Assembly: GCA_028285305.1 (NCBI GenBank)
Contig: JANQPV010000009.1
Location: 1 to 64,000 of the forward strand
DNA length: 64,000 nucleotides
Origin: Alphaproteobacteria bacterium
GTDB taxonomy: Bacteria > Pseudomonadota > Alphaproteobacteria > SMXP01
Direction: 5' to 3'
The position numbers and the translations under genes are program-made. Within the stretch, counting starts at the first letter, position 1, and each line of letters opens with the position of its first letter. The notes under the pieces are model-generated. The model saw nothing but the letters and a program-made list of their open reading frames with translations. It searched no databases and was not told the origin of the DNA. Shown here one piece after another: positions 42,916-53,228 of the stretch.

Positions 42916-43860
42916 GTGTTGCAGAAGCTAAAGTTTCAATTGGAAAGCGTCCTTCCGCCGGACTTTTCTGCCCGATTGCACGCGTGGTGGGAAGGCGTTG
43001 AATACACTCCTGCGGAAGTCTCCGACCAAGACCTGATCGCTGACGACGAAGAGGCCGCGTCCTCCTTCGACGAGGAATTGGGCGATGCCTTCGTTCGTGT
43101 TTCCCAAGGATTGTGGGGTGAAGGAAATCTGGCGCCGTCTGACGCCGGCTTTCATGGGGAACTCATTCAACGTTTGTGTCTCGACGAAGAGGTAGGGATT
43201 GCTGTCCTTGGTATCGGGTTAGGCGGCGGTGTTCGCTCCATTGCATCCGAAACTGAAGTTTGGATCGAAGGCTATGAGTCAGATCCCGATTATCTTGAAG
43301 CGGCCGAAGAACAAAACACGATGGCGGGACTGGCAAAGAAGATTACGCTGAATTCATTCAGCTCTTCTGACCCGGAGTTCCCTGAAGGTAAATTTCAAAG
43401 CTTCGTTTCGTTCGAATACCTCTACGCCGTTCCTGAAACGGATCGCAAGGGGGTTCTGGCGAGCGCCATAAAGTCCCTTCGGCAAGGCGGCAATTTATTG
43501 ATCAGCGATTTTGTTTTGGGCGCGGATGACGTATCAGTTTCCGAGAAGTTCTTTCCTCCGAGTGCGGATCCAAGTTCGCTATGGACCAAGCAAACGTACA
43601 TTGAGGAGATCCAAGGCTTAGGGGTTGGCATTCGGTCGCAAGACGATCTCACGGAACAATATCTCGATGAAGTGACGAAGGGTTGGGCCAACTGGCAAAA
43701 GGTCGCTGCGTCGCTGAAGGCGATGTACACTGATGAAAGAGATGTTGCAGAGATCAATCATGCACTCAAGACGCTTGCGGAGCTCTGGGCGGCACGTGTG
43801 GAGGCCCTTAAAAGCGGTGATATACGTCTCGTCGGACTGTTTGCGAAATCAGAGACTTGA
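42916..43860 (+). CDS. SAM-methyltransferase-like protein
   Basis: A 314-residue protein whose middle resembles a class I methyltransferase. AVLGIGLGGGVRSIA (about residues 95-110) matches the glycine-rich SAM motif, EGYESDPDYLEAAEE follows as the acidic strand, and FQSFVSFEYLYAVPETDRKG and LRQGGNLLISDFVLG as later motifs. The N-terminal 60 residues are acidic and variable. The target is not evident. The start is a GTG at 42916. It is the last ordinary-composition gene before the AT-richer small-gene block at 44149. Confidence 0.7.
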   Translation: MLQKLKFQLESVLPPDFSARLHAWWEGVEYTPAEVSDQDLIADDEEAASSFDEELGDAFVRVSQGLWGEGNLAPSDAGFHGELIQRLCLDEEVGIAVLGIGLGGGVRSIASETEVWIEGYESDPDYLEAAEEQNTMAGLAKKITLNSFSSSDPEFPEGKFQSFVSFEYLYAVPETDRKGVLASAIKSLRQGGNLLISDFVLGADDVSVSEKFFPPSADPSSLWTKQTYIEEIQGLGVGIRSQDDLTEQYLDEVTKGWANWQKVAASLKAMYTDERDVAEINHALKTLAELWAARVEALKSGDIRLVGLFAKSET

Positions 43861-44148
43861 GCGGGTCACGGCTAATTGAGGCTTCGAGTGTCGAATTGCT
43901 GATAGTCCGTACCAATGCTTTTTGTCAGGGTGCGAGTTTGGAGGAATTTTCCTACATTATGGTCCAAAAGTGGCCCTTTTATCGACAATTCCAATGAATA
44001 AGTTACTAGTCGTAAGTGGACCATCTACTATCTGTCCGCTCAGAAACGTGATCCGTTGCGGAGGGCGCTAACATTTTGAGTCAATTTGAATCATTCTGCC
44101 TCTGATTGTGTTAAATTGGGGTAACTCGAATCACAAAACAAATGCTGG
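43861..44148. other. Non-coding gap before the small-gene block
   Basis: This 288-bp stretch is AT-richer than the flanks and shows no supported gene, tRNA or clear repeat. GTCCAAAAGTGGCCC at about 43963 is a short imperfect dyad. It probably holds the promoter for the small genes downstream. Confidence 0.4.
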
Positions 44149-44343
44149 ATGAAGAAACAAAGCTCGCTAACTATTTACCTGCAGCCCGAGGCCAAACAGG
44201 ATTTCGATGAACTTAGAAACAAGCTTAGTCGCGACTATATCAAGTTTTCACGGACCCAGCTTGGTGAAATAGCGATAAAGCAGTTTTTGAGAAGGTATCG
44301 GGACGATGTTGCCCAATTGGCATTGGATCTGAACTTAGATTGA
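44149..44343 (+). CDS. Small ribbon-helix-helix-like protein
   Basis: A 64-residue protein with the order expected of a ribbon-helix-helix DNA-binding protein: an N-terminal strand SLTIYLQ, helix A PEAKQDFDELRNKLSRD, and helix B SRTQLGEIAIKQFLRRY, then an acidic tail. The strand-helix-helix fold is inferred from pattern; no specific family is recognised. Codon use is AT-richer than in the neighbours. No strong ribosome site precedes the ATG. It is the first of four small genes in a row and could regulate them. Confidence 0.55.
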   Translation: MKKQSSLTIYLQPEAKQDFDELRNKLSRDYIKFSRTQLGEIAIKQFLRRYRDDVAQLALDLNLD

Positions 44344-44362
44344 ACTCAAAGGAGGCTTGATC

Positions 44363-44551
44363 ATGGCGAAATCTAAAAACCCAGACGACGAAAAAGGATA
44401 CGTTAGAGTAATACCGCCAATTCGGAGGGATGCTGAAGGCAAGGTTATTCCATCCCGTTGTGACGTAAGGATAGATGTTAGGCCTGATGGAGATTCGTTC
44501 AAATTGGACTGCGAAACAAGAGTGAACCCAAACTATAAACCTGAAGGATAA
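44363..44551 (+). CDS. Small hypothetical protein
   Basis: A 62-residue basic, strand-rich protein that I do not recognise: KNPDDEKGYVRVIPPIRRDA, then PSRCDVRIDVRPDGDSFKLD and a Pro/Asn tail. Two cysteines are present. AGGAGG lies 7 nt before the ATG at 44363, a strong ribosome site. It begins 19 bp after the ribbon-helix-helix-like gene and ends 9 bp before the next, so the block looks like one operon. No signal or membrane segment. Confidence 0.55.
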   Translation: MAKSKNPDDEKGYVRVIPPIRRDAEGKVIPSRCDVRIDVRPDGDSFKLDCETRVNPNYKPEG

Positions 44552-44560
44552 TGTAAGAAT

Positions 44561-45244
44561 GTGGGCTTGATTAAACGATGCAACCAAGCTATGGCTCACA
44601 ATTTCGGGTTGCAAAAAATGGTGATCGAAACAGATGCCCCGGCGGAAATCGGATCAGTTGGGCGAGAACCAAACGGCGGGCTTGCAGAGGGAAGTGCTGG
44701 AGTTGGGGAAAACCTCGAGAAAAACCCCGAAAGGGGAACATCGGTTCAGCATTCTTGGACGAGATTTATAGCTAACCCTGAAGATGCGGTGGGGCATATA
44801 GCTTTCGCTTTGTTTATTAAGGAACTGCTGGGTCGCCGAGATCTTGATTTGAGCAGCAACTTGGAGAATGCCCTAAGAGATCTTTCAGATGATTCTATAG
44901 CCACGATTTATACGGCAGCTGCCAAGCGAATCAGGGACGAACATTTTATTAAGAGAGACAAACAAAACAAGATGGCCGATTTAAATCAGGACGTGCTCTT
45001 TTTGCGAATGCACGGCTTGTTCACGGACAAGTATGAGTTTCTCAATGAGAAGATCGACCAGTATATGGCAGAATCGAATATTAGATCGAACGACATAAAG
45101 TCTCGCCTTAAACTGTCACACCAAATTATGGTTGCAGCGATTGCTGGAATAATGATCGGCGTGTTTGTGTATTTGTCTTCCTCTTTACCAAGTGCATTTT
45201 CACCGTTAAATAATAGCGCTCAGTCTTCGTTGAGTGACACCTAG
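44561..45244 (+). CDS. Hypothetical protein with C-terminal membrane anchor
   Basis: A 227-residue protein I do not recognise. A low-complexity acidic/Gly-rich N-terminus is followed by a helical middle (FIANPEDAVGHIAFALFIKE, residues about 69-88; LSDDSIATIYTAAAKRIRDE) and a single probable membrane helix near residues 186-207 (IMVAAIAGIMIGVFVYLSSS). A tail-anchored soluble domain facing the cytoplasm is likely. The start is uncertain: GTG at 44561, an ATG at 44591 or one at 44618 are possible. It lies 9 bp after the preceding gene. Confidence 0.6.
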   Translation: MGLIKRCNQAMAHNFGLQKMVIETDAPAEIGSVGREPNGGLAEGSAGVGENLEKNPERGTSVQHSWTRFIANPEDAVGHIAFALFIKELLGRRDLDLSSNLENALRDLSDDSIATIYTAAAKRIRDEHFIKRDKQNKMADLNQDVLFLRMHGLFTDKYEFLNEKIDQYMAESNIRSNDIKSRLKLSHQIMVAAIAGIMIGVFVYLSSSLPSAFSPLNNSAQSSLSDT

Positions 45245-45318
45245 TGGTGCAAACGCGCGCGTGAATTCACGTTGCTCGAACCCTTCCATAAGGCCTAAAA
45301 AAAGAAGAAAGGGCCCTA

Positions 45319-45660
45319 ATGCCGCTCGAATGGATAAACAATCCCGCCACGTATCAGCAAGAGTTTTTGTTGCCAGGCGGAAGCCGAGCTCGTGTAACTG
45401 TGGAGTGTTCACCTCATCAGGATGTGGTAATCAGGGTGGAATTTGAGCCGAGGGCAAATGGAAAAGGGGTGTCCGTGCAAGTTTACTTTGTGCAAAGCAA
45501 CGGCAGAAAATTTCAAGCGTCGAGAAAAGTGGAATTCTTTGATGATGATAGGGTCGTAGGATATGGTGATACTGTTGATGGTGTTCGATTCCGGCGTCAT
45601 AGGCACGAAATCGAACGAGCGTTGGAGTTTGACGTGAGCGTGACTTCATTTGAGTACTAG
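45319..45660 (+). CDS. Hypothetical beta-rich protein
   Basis: A 113-residue protein I do not recognise. It is strand-rich (EFLLPGGSRARVTVECSPHQ, VVIRVEFEPRANGKGVSVQV) and ends in a basic/acidic helix-strand segment (RRHRHEIERALEFDVSVTSF). There is no signal or membrane segment. AAGAAAGGGCCC precedes the ATG. It lies 74 bp after the membrane-anchored gene on the same strand and is the last of the four small AT-richer genes. Confidence 0.55.
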   Translation: MPLEWINNPATYQQEFLLPGGSRARVTVECSPHQDVVIRVEFEPRANGKGVSVQVYFVQSNGRKFQASRKVEFFDDDRVVGYGDTVDGVRFRRHRHEIERALEFDVSVTSFEY

Positions 45661-46098
45661 CCCAATTAAAATCACTGAATTGTCCTGAGCCGCCTTAGAT
45701 TGTGGTTCGAACCAGAGTGTGCTGACGAAATCGAAGCCTGCTTGCCCTGTTTACCCAAATTTCGCTCAGGCTTGATCACTCACCATTTAAGTATTGCCCT
45801 CAATTGAGAAGATCACAACTCGCGGTAGTTTCCATTAACGCACATCGATCCGGTTGAGTTGGTCTCACGACGCACTAGGCCGAAGACGGACGATTTGATG
45901 GTAGCCAGTTTTGTACTATTTGGATTTGTATCGCATTCCCCGCTTCTCCTCCGTTCTTCCGCTTCAACCAATTTCTACGTGTTCATTTGGTACCCGAACT
46001 AATTTGACATCAGTATCTCTTGGGTTGAGTCGCATCCCAATGCACATCGCCCGGAATCTCTTGACACTCGCAGACAATTTCGGAAGTGTGTGGTTAGG
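45661..46098. other. Gap before the thiC riboswitch
   Basis: This 438-bp stretch holds no supported gene. A short frame at 45911-46117 has no family look and overlaps the riboswitch. TTGACA at 46061-46066 is a good -35 candidate for the riboswitch transcript, with a weak -10 (AAGTGT) 17 bp downstream. Confidence 0.45.
46061..46089 (+). promoter_or_regulatory. Candidate thiC promoter
   Basis: A consensus -35 hexamer TTGACA at 46061-46066 with a poor -10 (AAGTGT) at 46084-46089, 17-bp spacing. A start near 46095 would fit the riboswitch beginning at about 46099. The -10 match is weak, so confidence is low. Confidence 0.4.
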
Positions 46099-46215
46099 CC
46101 GAGGGGTGCTTCGTTAGGAAGCTGAGATCTTGTCGGCGATGAGCAGTCCTCAGAGTGCTCGTTGCAACACAGAATCCCTTAGAACCTGATCCGGCTAACA
46201 CCGGCGGAGGGACGG
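46099..46215 (+). promoter_or_regulatory. TPP (thiamine pyrophosphate) riboswitch
   Basis: Conserved THI-box segments appear in order: GGGGTGC (46103-46109), GCTGAGA (46121-46127), a long P3 stem region, then TCCCTTAGAACCTGATCCGG and GCGGAGGGA at the 3' side (about 46175-46212). CCG and CGG at the ends close P1. It sits upstream of thiC, the classical target. Downstream, CCGGTGTT (46253-46260) is complementary to AACACCGG (46197-46204) in the aptamer, a likely switching helix. TPP binding would lower thiC expression. Confidence 0.93.
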
Positions 46216-46244
46216 TTTCGTTGGGCGGACTGCCCCCAATCTAA

Positions 46245-48176
<1,932 letters not shown>

Positions 48177-48199
48177 CGGATTGATAGGGGAGTTCCAAG

Positions 48200-48227
48200 G
48201 CAAGGAGCGAAAAAATTCGTTCCTTGC
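48200..48227. terminator. Rho-independent-like terminator after thiC
   Basis: GCAAGGAGCGAA (48200-48211) and TTCGTTCCTTGC (48216-48227) form a 12-bp stem with one G-T pair and an AAAA loop. TCTTGTCT follows on the plus strand. It lies between thiC and a convergent crotonase gene and may serve both. Confidence 0.75.
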
Positions 48228-48244
48228 TCTTGTCTGGACTGCGG

Positions 48245-49069
48245 TTACCGCCCCTTAAACTCCGGTGCGCGCTTTTCGAGGAAAGCCATCATGCCTTCTT
48301 TGGCGTCTTCGCTCTGGAAAAGAGGAATGAGCTGCAAGAAAACGTGATGGACATGCTCTGTGAACGGCTCATTGAGTCCCATGCGCATCATGCGCTTGGA
48401 CGCCTGCACGGCAAGGGGCGCATTGTCGGCGATTTCGCGGGCGAGCTTGTTCGTTTCGGACATCAAGTCCGTGGCGGGAATGGTGCGGGACGAGAGACCG
48501 AGCGCAAGGCATTCTTCCGCCGGTAATGTCCGTCCCGTGAAGATAATCTCAGCGGCCTTGGACCAGCCGATTAATCTTGGCAAATACCAGGTTCCCCCTG
48601 ACTCCGGCAAAACACCGCGCTTGCAAAAGGCGGGTGCGAACTTGGCCGTGTCCGCCATTAACCGAATGTCGCAGCCAAGGGCCAAATCCATTCCATAGCC
48701 CGCAGCCCCGCCATTGAGTGCACAAATCGTGGGCGTGTCGATTTGATGAAGAACGGTCGGCGGTGTGTTTCGCAAATCAATGTTGCCGGCACCCACGCTA
48801 TTGGACGAGATGCCTTGACCTTGGGTCGCGCTTTGCAGGTTGAGGCCAGCACAAAAAGCGCGTCCTGAGCCCGTTAAAACAATCACGCGCACGTTCTTGT
48901 CTTCGTCGGCTTCGACCAAGAGCTCGGTTAAGCGGTCGAGCATCGGGCCCGAAATCGTATTCATGCGCTCGGGCGCATTGAGCGTGATTGTCGCTATGTC
49001 CTTTTCGACTTGGTATAGGACCTCGTCCTTAGACTCACGGGCCTCAGAGATATTGTGGGCTTCGCTCAT
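48245..49069 (-). CDS. Crotonase family protein, isomerase-like
   Basis: A 274-residue crotonase: KDIATITLNAPERMNTISGP, the oxyanion motif FCAGLNLQSAT, ALNGGAAGYGMDLALGCDIR and FAPAFCKRGVLPESGGTWYL. The FAPAFxKxGxxPExGGTW pattern and Asp in GYGMD are typical of PaaG-like isomerases rather than classical hydratases. It ends RAPEFKGR, a common crotonase terminus shared with the copies at 25683 and 54119. AGGAGGAAGAA precedes the ATG. It is convergent with thiC and stands alone on its strand. Confidence 0.92.
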   Translation of the reverse strand: MSEAHNISEARESKDEVLYQVEKDIATITLNAPERMNTISGPMLDRLTELLVEADEDKNVRVIVLTGSGRAFCAGLNLQSATQGQGISSNSVGAGNIDLRNTPPTVLHQIDTPTICALNGGAAGYGMDLALGCDIRLMADTAKFAPAFCKRGVLPESGGTWYLPRLIGWSKAAEIIFTGRTLPAEECLALGLSSRTIPATDLMSETNKLAREIADNAPLAVQASKRMMRMGLNEPFTEHVHHVFLQLIPLFQSEDAKEGMMAFLEKRAPEFKGR

Positions 49070-49303
49070 TTCTTCCTCCTGGGTGACGTTTTGGCGAACC
49101 TTATCAGGTCGCGGTCAAATGAAAAGGGCGGATCTGGGACTTCGATTTGCCCAGGAGCACGGCCTAATTGGCAGTGAGGTCTGGTCCCCATGCCTGCCTA
49201 GGGGGGAAATCTGGTTTCGACCAACACGAGTGCTCTGCCATCGCTGCTGAACGGTCCTAGATGCACCAGCAGCCGCGAAGAACGTAGTCCACGCTGTCCG
49301 CGT

Positions 49304-50518
49304 CTAATGACGGCTCAGTTGTGTGCTGAACGTTCGCATTAGGAGCACAAAGATGCAAAGTCCGATAACCATCCCGAACGCTGCAAATGCGTAAGGAGAG
49401 GACGGCCCAAATTCAACGAATATGAAGCCGGCGCTCATAGGGCCGACGACCCGGCCAAAACTTCCTGCACCCTGCATAATCCCCATGACCGAGCCCCGAT
49501 CCTTCTCGTGCGCCACTTTGGAGACCAAGCTCGCGAGCGACGGGTTGAAGATGGAATTTCCAAAGGCAAGGAACACGGTCGCAACGAACAAAAGTAGAAG
49601 TTCGGTCGTCACCATCATGAGGACAAAGCCCGTGAACATGGATACGAAGGCCATTTGAACCAAGTTCGCTTCACCAAAACGACGGGCGAGCGGACCCACC
49701 AGAAGACCTTGGGTTGTGGCGCTCAAGAGCCCTATGAACGCGAAGAAGAGACTGACGTCGCGTGGACCGAAGTCTAAAACATGCTCGGTCCAGATGGCGA
49801 ACACCGCCTCCAAAAGCGCCCAGAACGAGAGTACGATAAAGTTAAGGACCACAAATGCTGGAATAACCGGCGCTGAACGCATCCGCTCAAATGTCTCGGA
49901 CGGGTTGAGCTTTACGCTTATGGAGGTCCGGCGTTTGTGTGGCGGCAGGCTTTCCTTCAAGAAAAGGAAGACGCCGACGAATGCCGTCATGGATAAGCTG
50001 GCCGCACAAACAGACGGCAAAAAGAAATTGGCGGTTTCGATCTCTGGACCGGCAAGAAGGCCTCCAAACGCGGGGCCAAAAATGAAACCCAATCCAAATG
50101 CTGCGCCCATTAACCCCATGCTTTGCGCACGATTTTCCTCTGATGTCGTGTCTGAAATGTAGGCGTAAGCGACGGAGACGTTTCCCGCCATCAAGCCTCC
50201 GAACAGGCGTGCGGCCATGATCGCCATGATCGAATCCGCGAAGGCGAGCATGAGGTAGGAAATTGTGGCGCCTGCCATGGATATTGCGAGGACGGGCTTT
50301 CGGCCGACGCGATCGCTCATGCGTCCCCAGAACGGTGCGCCGAACATCTGACCAAGGGAATAGAGCGCGAACGTTATCGTGACCAATTCCGGGCTAGCGC
50401 CGACTTTGACGGCCATAAAGGGCAATATGGGCAAAATAATCCCAAAGCCGAGGAGGCCAATGAAGACTATTGCAAAAAGAACGATCACTCGGGTGCTCTG
50501 GTTGGAAAAAGGAACCAC
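49304..50518 (-). CDS. MFS drug transporter, TetA-like
   Basis: A 404-residue protein with twelve membrane segments. Motif D1-like LLGFGIILPILPFMAVKVGA in the first helix, motif A in GRMSDRVGRKPVLAISM after helix 2, and AFGLGFIFGPAFGGLLAG (motif C-like) in helix 5 mark a proton-driven drug:H+ antiporter of the 12-TMS group. The substrate is not evident. The start appears to be a GTG at 50518 with no strong ribosome site. It is divergent from the TPR/DUF900 protein gene across 229 bp. Confidence 0.92.
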   Translation of the reverse strand: MVPFSNQSTRVIVLFAIVFIGLLGFGIILPILPFMAVKVGASPELVTITFALYSLGQMFGAPFWGRMSDRVGRKPVLAISMAGATISYLMLAFADSIMAIMAARLFGGLMAGNVSVAYAYISDTTSEENRAQSMGLMGAAFGLGFIFGPAFGGLLAGPEIETANFFLPSVCAASLSMTAFVGVFLFLKESLPPHKRRTSISVKLNPSETFERMRSAPVIPAFVVLNFIVLSFWALLEAVFAIWTEHVLDFGPRDVSLFFAFIGLLSATTQGLLVGPLARRFGEANLVQMAFVSMFTGFVLMMVTTELLLLFVATVFLAFGNSIFNPSLASLVSKVAHEKDRGSVMGIMQGAGSFGRVVGPMSAGFIFVEFGPSSPYAFAAFGMVIGLCIFVLLMRTFSTQLSRH

Positions 50519-50747
50519 GCCAGGAACGTTAAAATTGACGGCGCATAAGTCTTTTGAAATTACGGTTTTCTCGAAGGAATGCTATACTCATGAACCAGGC
50601 AAGGCGCACGAGCGACAAAGTGTCTGTGCTTCTTGCGGGTTTCACTCCTGATTGGTGATGGGATAAAGCTGGCGCGTTTGGTTCCGAAACGCGGCTCGGC
50701 GCACCGACGGGATAAGATGTTCCGAGCTGCACGGGTGGCGAAGTGGT

Positions 50748-53219
50748 ATGGGGATTTGGGCACAAAGACTGAGATTGATTAACGCCACCCAATGGTTGGC
50801 GATCATTCTCATTGTTGCCGCGGCGTCCTTGCTCGGTGTCAAAAAGTACTCAAACTCTGCATACGAGAGCTATGAAGCTTTTTTAACGGCTGTTGAGGAC
50901 AAGGACATCCCCGATGCGATCGTTTTGAGTGAACAGACGATGCGCAAGGCGGACCGGATGCCCCGATCGAGCGAGTCCGACTTTGTCCGTTTGCAGCTCG
51001 GGGTTGCAGAAGGGCTGATGATATTGGGTGCGGCCGGTCCAGCGGGAAATCTCTATTTGGGCGCGCTCGAAAATATTCAGTCTGCAGATCCAATTGCGCC
51101 CCAGTTTCCCGCATTTGATACCGCCGACATATTTCGCGTTCACTTGGGCTTGGTGGCTGCCATGCTGCGTGAGCGCACGCCGGATCGCGCAATTAGCCAT
51201 ATACGCAATGCCCTGAAATTCCACGACACCCATGCGGACGTGTTGTCTGGTTCGGAGGATGGGGAGCGTTTGTTTCGTTTGTTGGAGGAGCTTTCCAATC
51301 AGATTGGCGATGTCGATGAGTTGGAAGTCGAACAAGTGGAAGAGCTGCTTAGTTTGAGTCGGGCTCTTGAGGACCGTGGGAAATCCGGACCCAGTGCGAG
51401 ACTCCAAGAGGCTGCGGTCAAGTCTTTGGACGGAGCGATTGAAAATCCAGATCTTGTTGCCAGATTGTCGGTCGGGGTTGCTGACTATTATTTGGATATC
51501 GAACGGCCCGGCAAGGCAGAAGATTATATTGATCGTGCGTTTCGCATTTTAAGCTCAAAATTTGGCTCTCAGGCGCCCCAAATGCTCCCGTACACAGCCC
51601 TGCAGGGACGCTTCCTGACACAGACAGGGGACCCCCGCGCGGCTATCGAAATTCTCGAGGAGGCGCTCGAAACCGTTGAGCTGTTCGGGGATCCAGATAT
51701 GCCGGGTTCCATCGAGGTCGTTGAGGCGTTGGAAGGCGCCTATGAGGCGGCGGGCGAAGACCGTGAGCGGAAAAAACTCAATCGTGAGTTCGGCTGGATG
51801 GTTGATATGGAGCGCTTCGTCGAGGCCGAAGATGAGGCCGAAGAGCAGTTGCAGGACGAGCAAGCCGCGTTGGTCTTGTTGGATGAGAGCCCGCTGGAAG
51901 AGACCGAAGCGGTTGGCGATGATCACTGGCTTGAGTTCAAAGTGCTTTACGGGACCTCTCGGCGCCGGGCCGACAGCACCAGCACCGCGAAATTCTATAC
52001 GTCGCGAACCTCGGGACGTTCTGGCGAGAGGGGCTGGGTGAAGGTTGCATTGCCGCTGGAGCCAAACGCTGATCCGTTTGCTGCAGGAGGAGGCTCCAAG
52101 TCGCGTAACGGCGAGTACATCACGCTCCATGAAATGAATGAGCAGTCAAAAGAGGACTTTCTCTTTGATCTCAATGAACGGGTTTTGATGTCCAGCCACA
52201 GCGAGACCTTCGTATTTGTCCATGGTCATGGGGTTTCCTTCGATGATGCGGCCCGGCAAACGGCTCGTTTGGCTCATGAGCTGAAGTTCGATGGCGTCCC
52301 TGTGTTTTATTCGTGGCCTGCTGAGGGAACTAAGTTTGGATATCTTGCAGATATCCATCCCGATCCCCAAGCCATGAATGATTTCCGGCTCTTTGTGGAT
52401 GAAGTCATCGACCATTCGGGAGCGGAGAAAATCCATTTCATCGCCTACGGAGTTGGTGCGCGCATTTTACTCACAACCCTAGATGAAATTGGACGGGAGA
52501 ATTCGGGGCGAACGAATTGGTCCGTTGACGAGGTCATATTGAGTGTACCGGATATGACGCGCTCTGACTTTTTAAACAAGGCGGACGGTGCGGGGAAAGT
52601 GGCCGGCCGTGTAACGCTCTATGCCTCTAATCAGGACCCCGGCTTGAAACTGGCAAAGCTTCTTGATGGGCGCCCCCGGGCGGGGGATACGACCTATCGA
52701 CCGCCGGTCGCAAATGATGTCGACACCATTGATGTGTCGATTGCCGGCGACACGAACTTTCTTCCGGGTAGAGGGATGGGCGCCAGCACCATCTTAACAG
52801 ATATGCGGGCATTGATTTGGCACGACCTGTCGCCTTCTGAGCGGTGTATGCTCGAGGCACAATCCAGGAAGGGTTTGTGGGCTTATGATGCAGACCTATG
52901 CGATGCCCAGGCCTTTGACCTTGCGTCCCGCTTGGTCTTCCAACAAGGCGCGACGCGCGCCAACGAAACCATCAATGGGGCCGTGGATGAATTGAATGCG
53001 AAGATCGCAGCAGCGGGCACGGAAGCCCGGCGGCGGCAGATCGACCAACTCAAACAGCGCTATTTAGAGGCGGGACGGCATGTGAGCGCGACCTTCAGAA
53101 AGAGTGCCGTCAGCGAGCCGGTTGTCACGCAGGATCTTCAACCCCTCAATGAAAGTGACGGAGAGGCAGTCGATGAGGCCGAAAAAGCCGAGGATCTGGA
53201 AGAAGACCTCGGCGAATGA
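50748..53219 (+). CDS. TPR + DUF900 alpha/beta hydrolase fold, active site lost
   Basis: An 823-residue protein. A membrane anchor is at residues about 14-35 (TQWLAIILIVAAASLLGV). Helical repeats like TPRs span about 40-340. A DUF900-type alpha/beta hydrolase domain spans about 400-710. The strand motif FVHGHGVSFDDA (HGHG at 492-495) is intact, but the nucleophile elbow reads IHFIAYGVGAR, with Gly568 where Ser is expected, and the later His region reads IAGDTNFLPG where GHSYF is usual. The C-terminus is acidic (EAEKAEDLEEDLGE). It is probably a non-catalytic scaffold or sensor. Confidence 0.88.
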   Translation: MGIWAQRLRLINATQWLAIILIVAAASLLGVKKYSNSAYESYEAFLTAVEDKDIPDAIVLSEQTMRKADRMPRSSESDFVRLQLGVAEGLMILGAAGPAGNLYLGALENIQSADPIAPQFPAFDTADIFRVHLGLVAAMLRERTPDRAISHIRNALKFHDTHADVLSGSEDGERLFRLLEELSNQIGDVDELEVEQVEELLSLSRALEDRGKSGPSARLQEAAVKSLDGAIENPDLVARLSVGVADYYLDIERPGKAEDYIDRAFRILSSKFGSQAPQMLPYTALQGRFLTQTGDPRAAIEILEEALETVELFGDPDMPGSIEVVEALEGAYEAAGEDRERKKLNREFGWMVDMERFVEAEDEAEEQLQDEQAALVLLDESPLEETEAVGDDHWLEFKVLYGTSRRRADSTSTAKFYTSRTSGRSGERGWVKVALPLEPNADPFAAGGGSKSRNGEYITLHEMNEQSKEDFLFDLNERVLMSSHSETFVFVHGHGVSFDDAARQTARLAHELKFDGVPVFYSWPAEGTKFGYLADIHPDPQAMNDFRLFVDEVIDHSGAEKIHFIAYGVGARILLTTLDEIGRENSGRTNWSVDEVILSVPDMTRSDFLNKADGAGKVAGRVTLYASNQDPGLKLAKLLDGRPRAGDTTYRPPVANDVDTIDVSIAGDTNFLPGRGMGASTILTDMRALIWHDLSPSERCMLEAQSRKGLWAYDADLCDAQAFDLASRLVFQQGATRANETINGAVDELNAKIAAAGTEARRRQIDQLKQRYLEAGRHVSATFRKSAVSEPVVTQDLQPLNESDGEAVDEAEKAEDLEEDLGE

Positions 53220-53228
53220 ATGCGTTGC

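Noticed and set aside
45701-45717. GGTTCGAACC segment resembling a tRNA T-loop
   Set aside because: The flanking bases do not pair into a T-arm on either strand and no acceptor, D-arm or anticodon arm is found around it.
45911-46117. 68-residue plus-strand frame
   Set aside because: No ribosome site, no family look, and its end overlaps the start of the TPP riboswitch.
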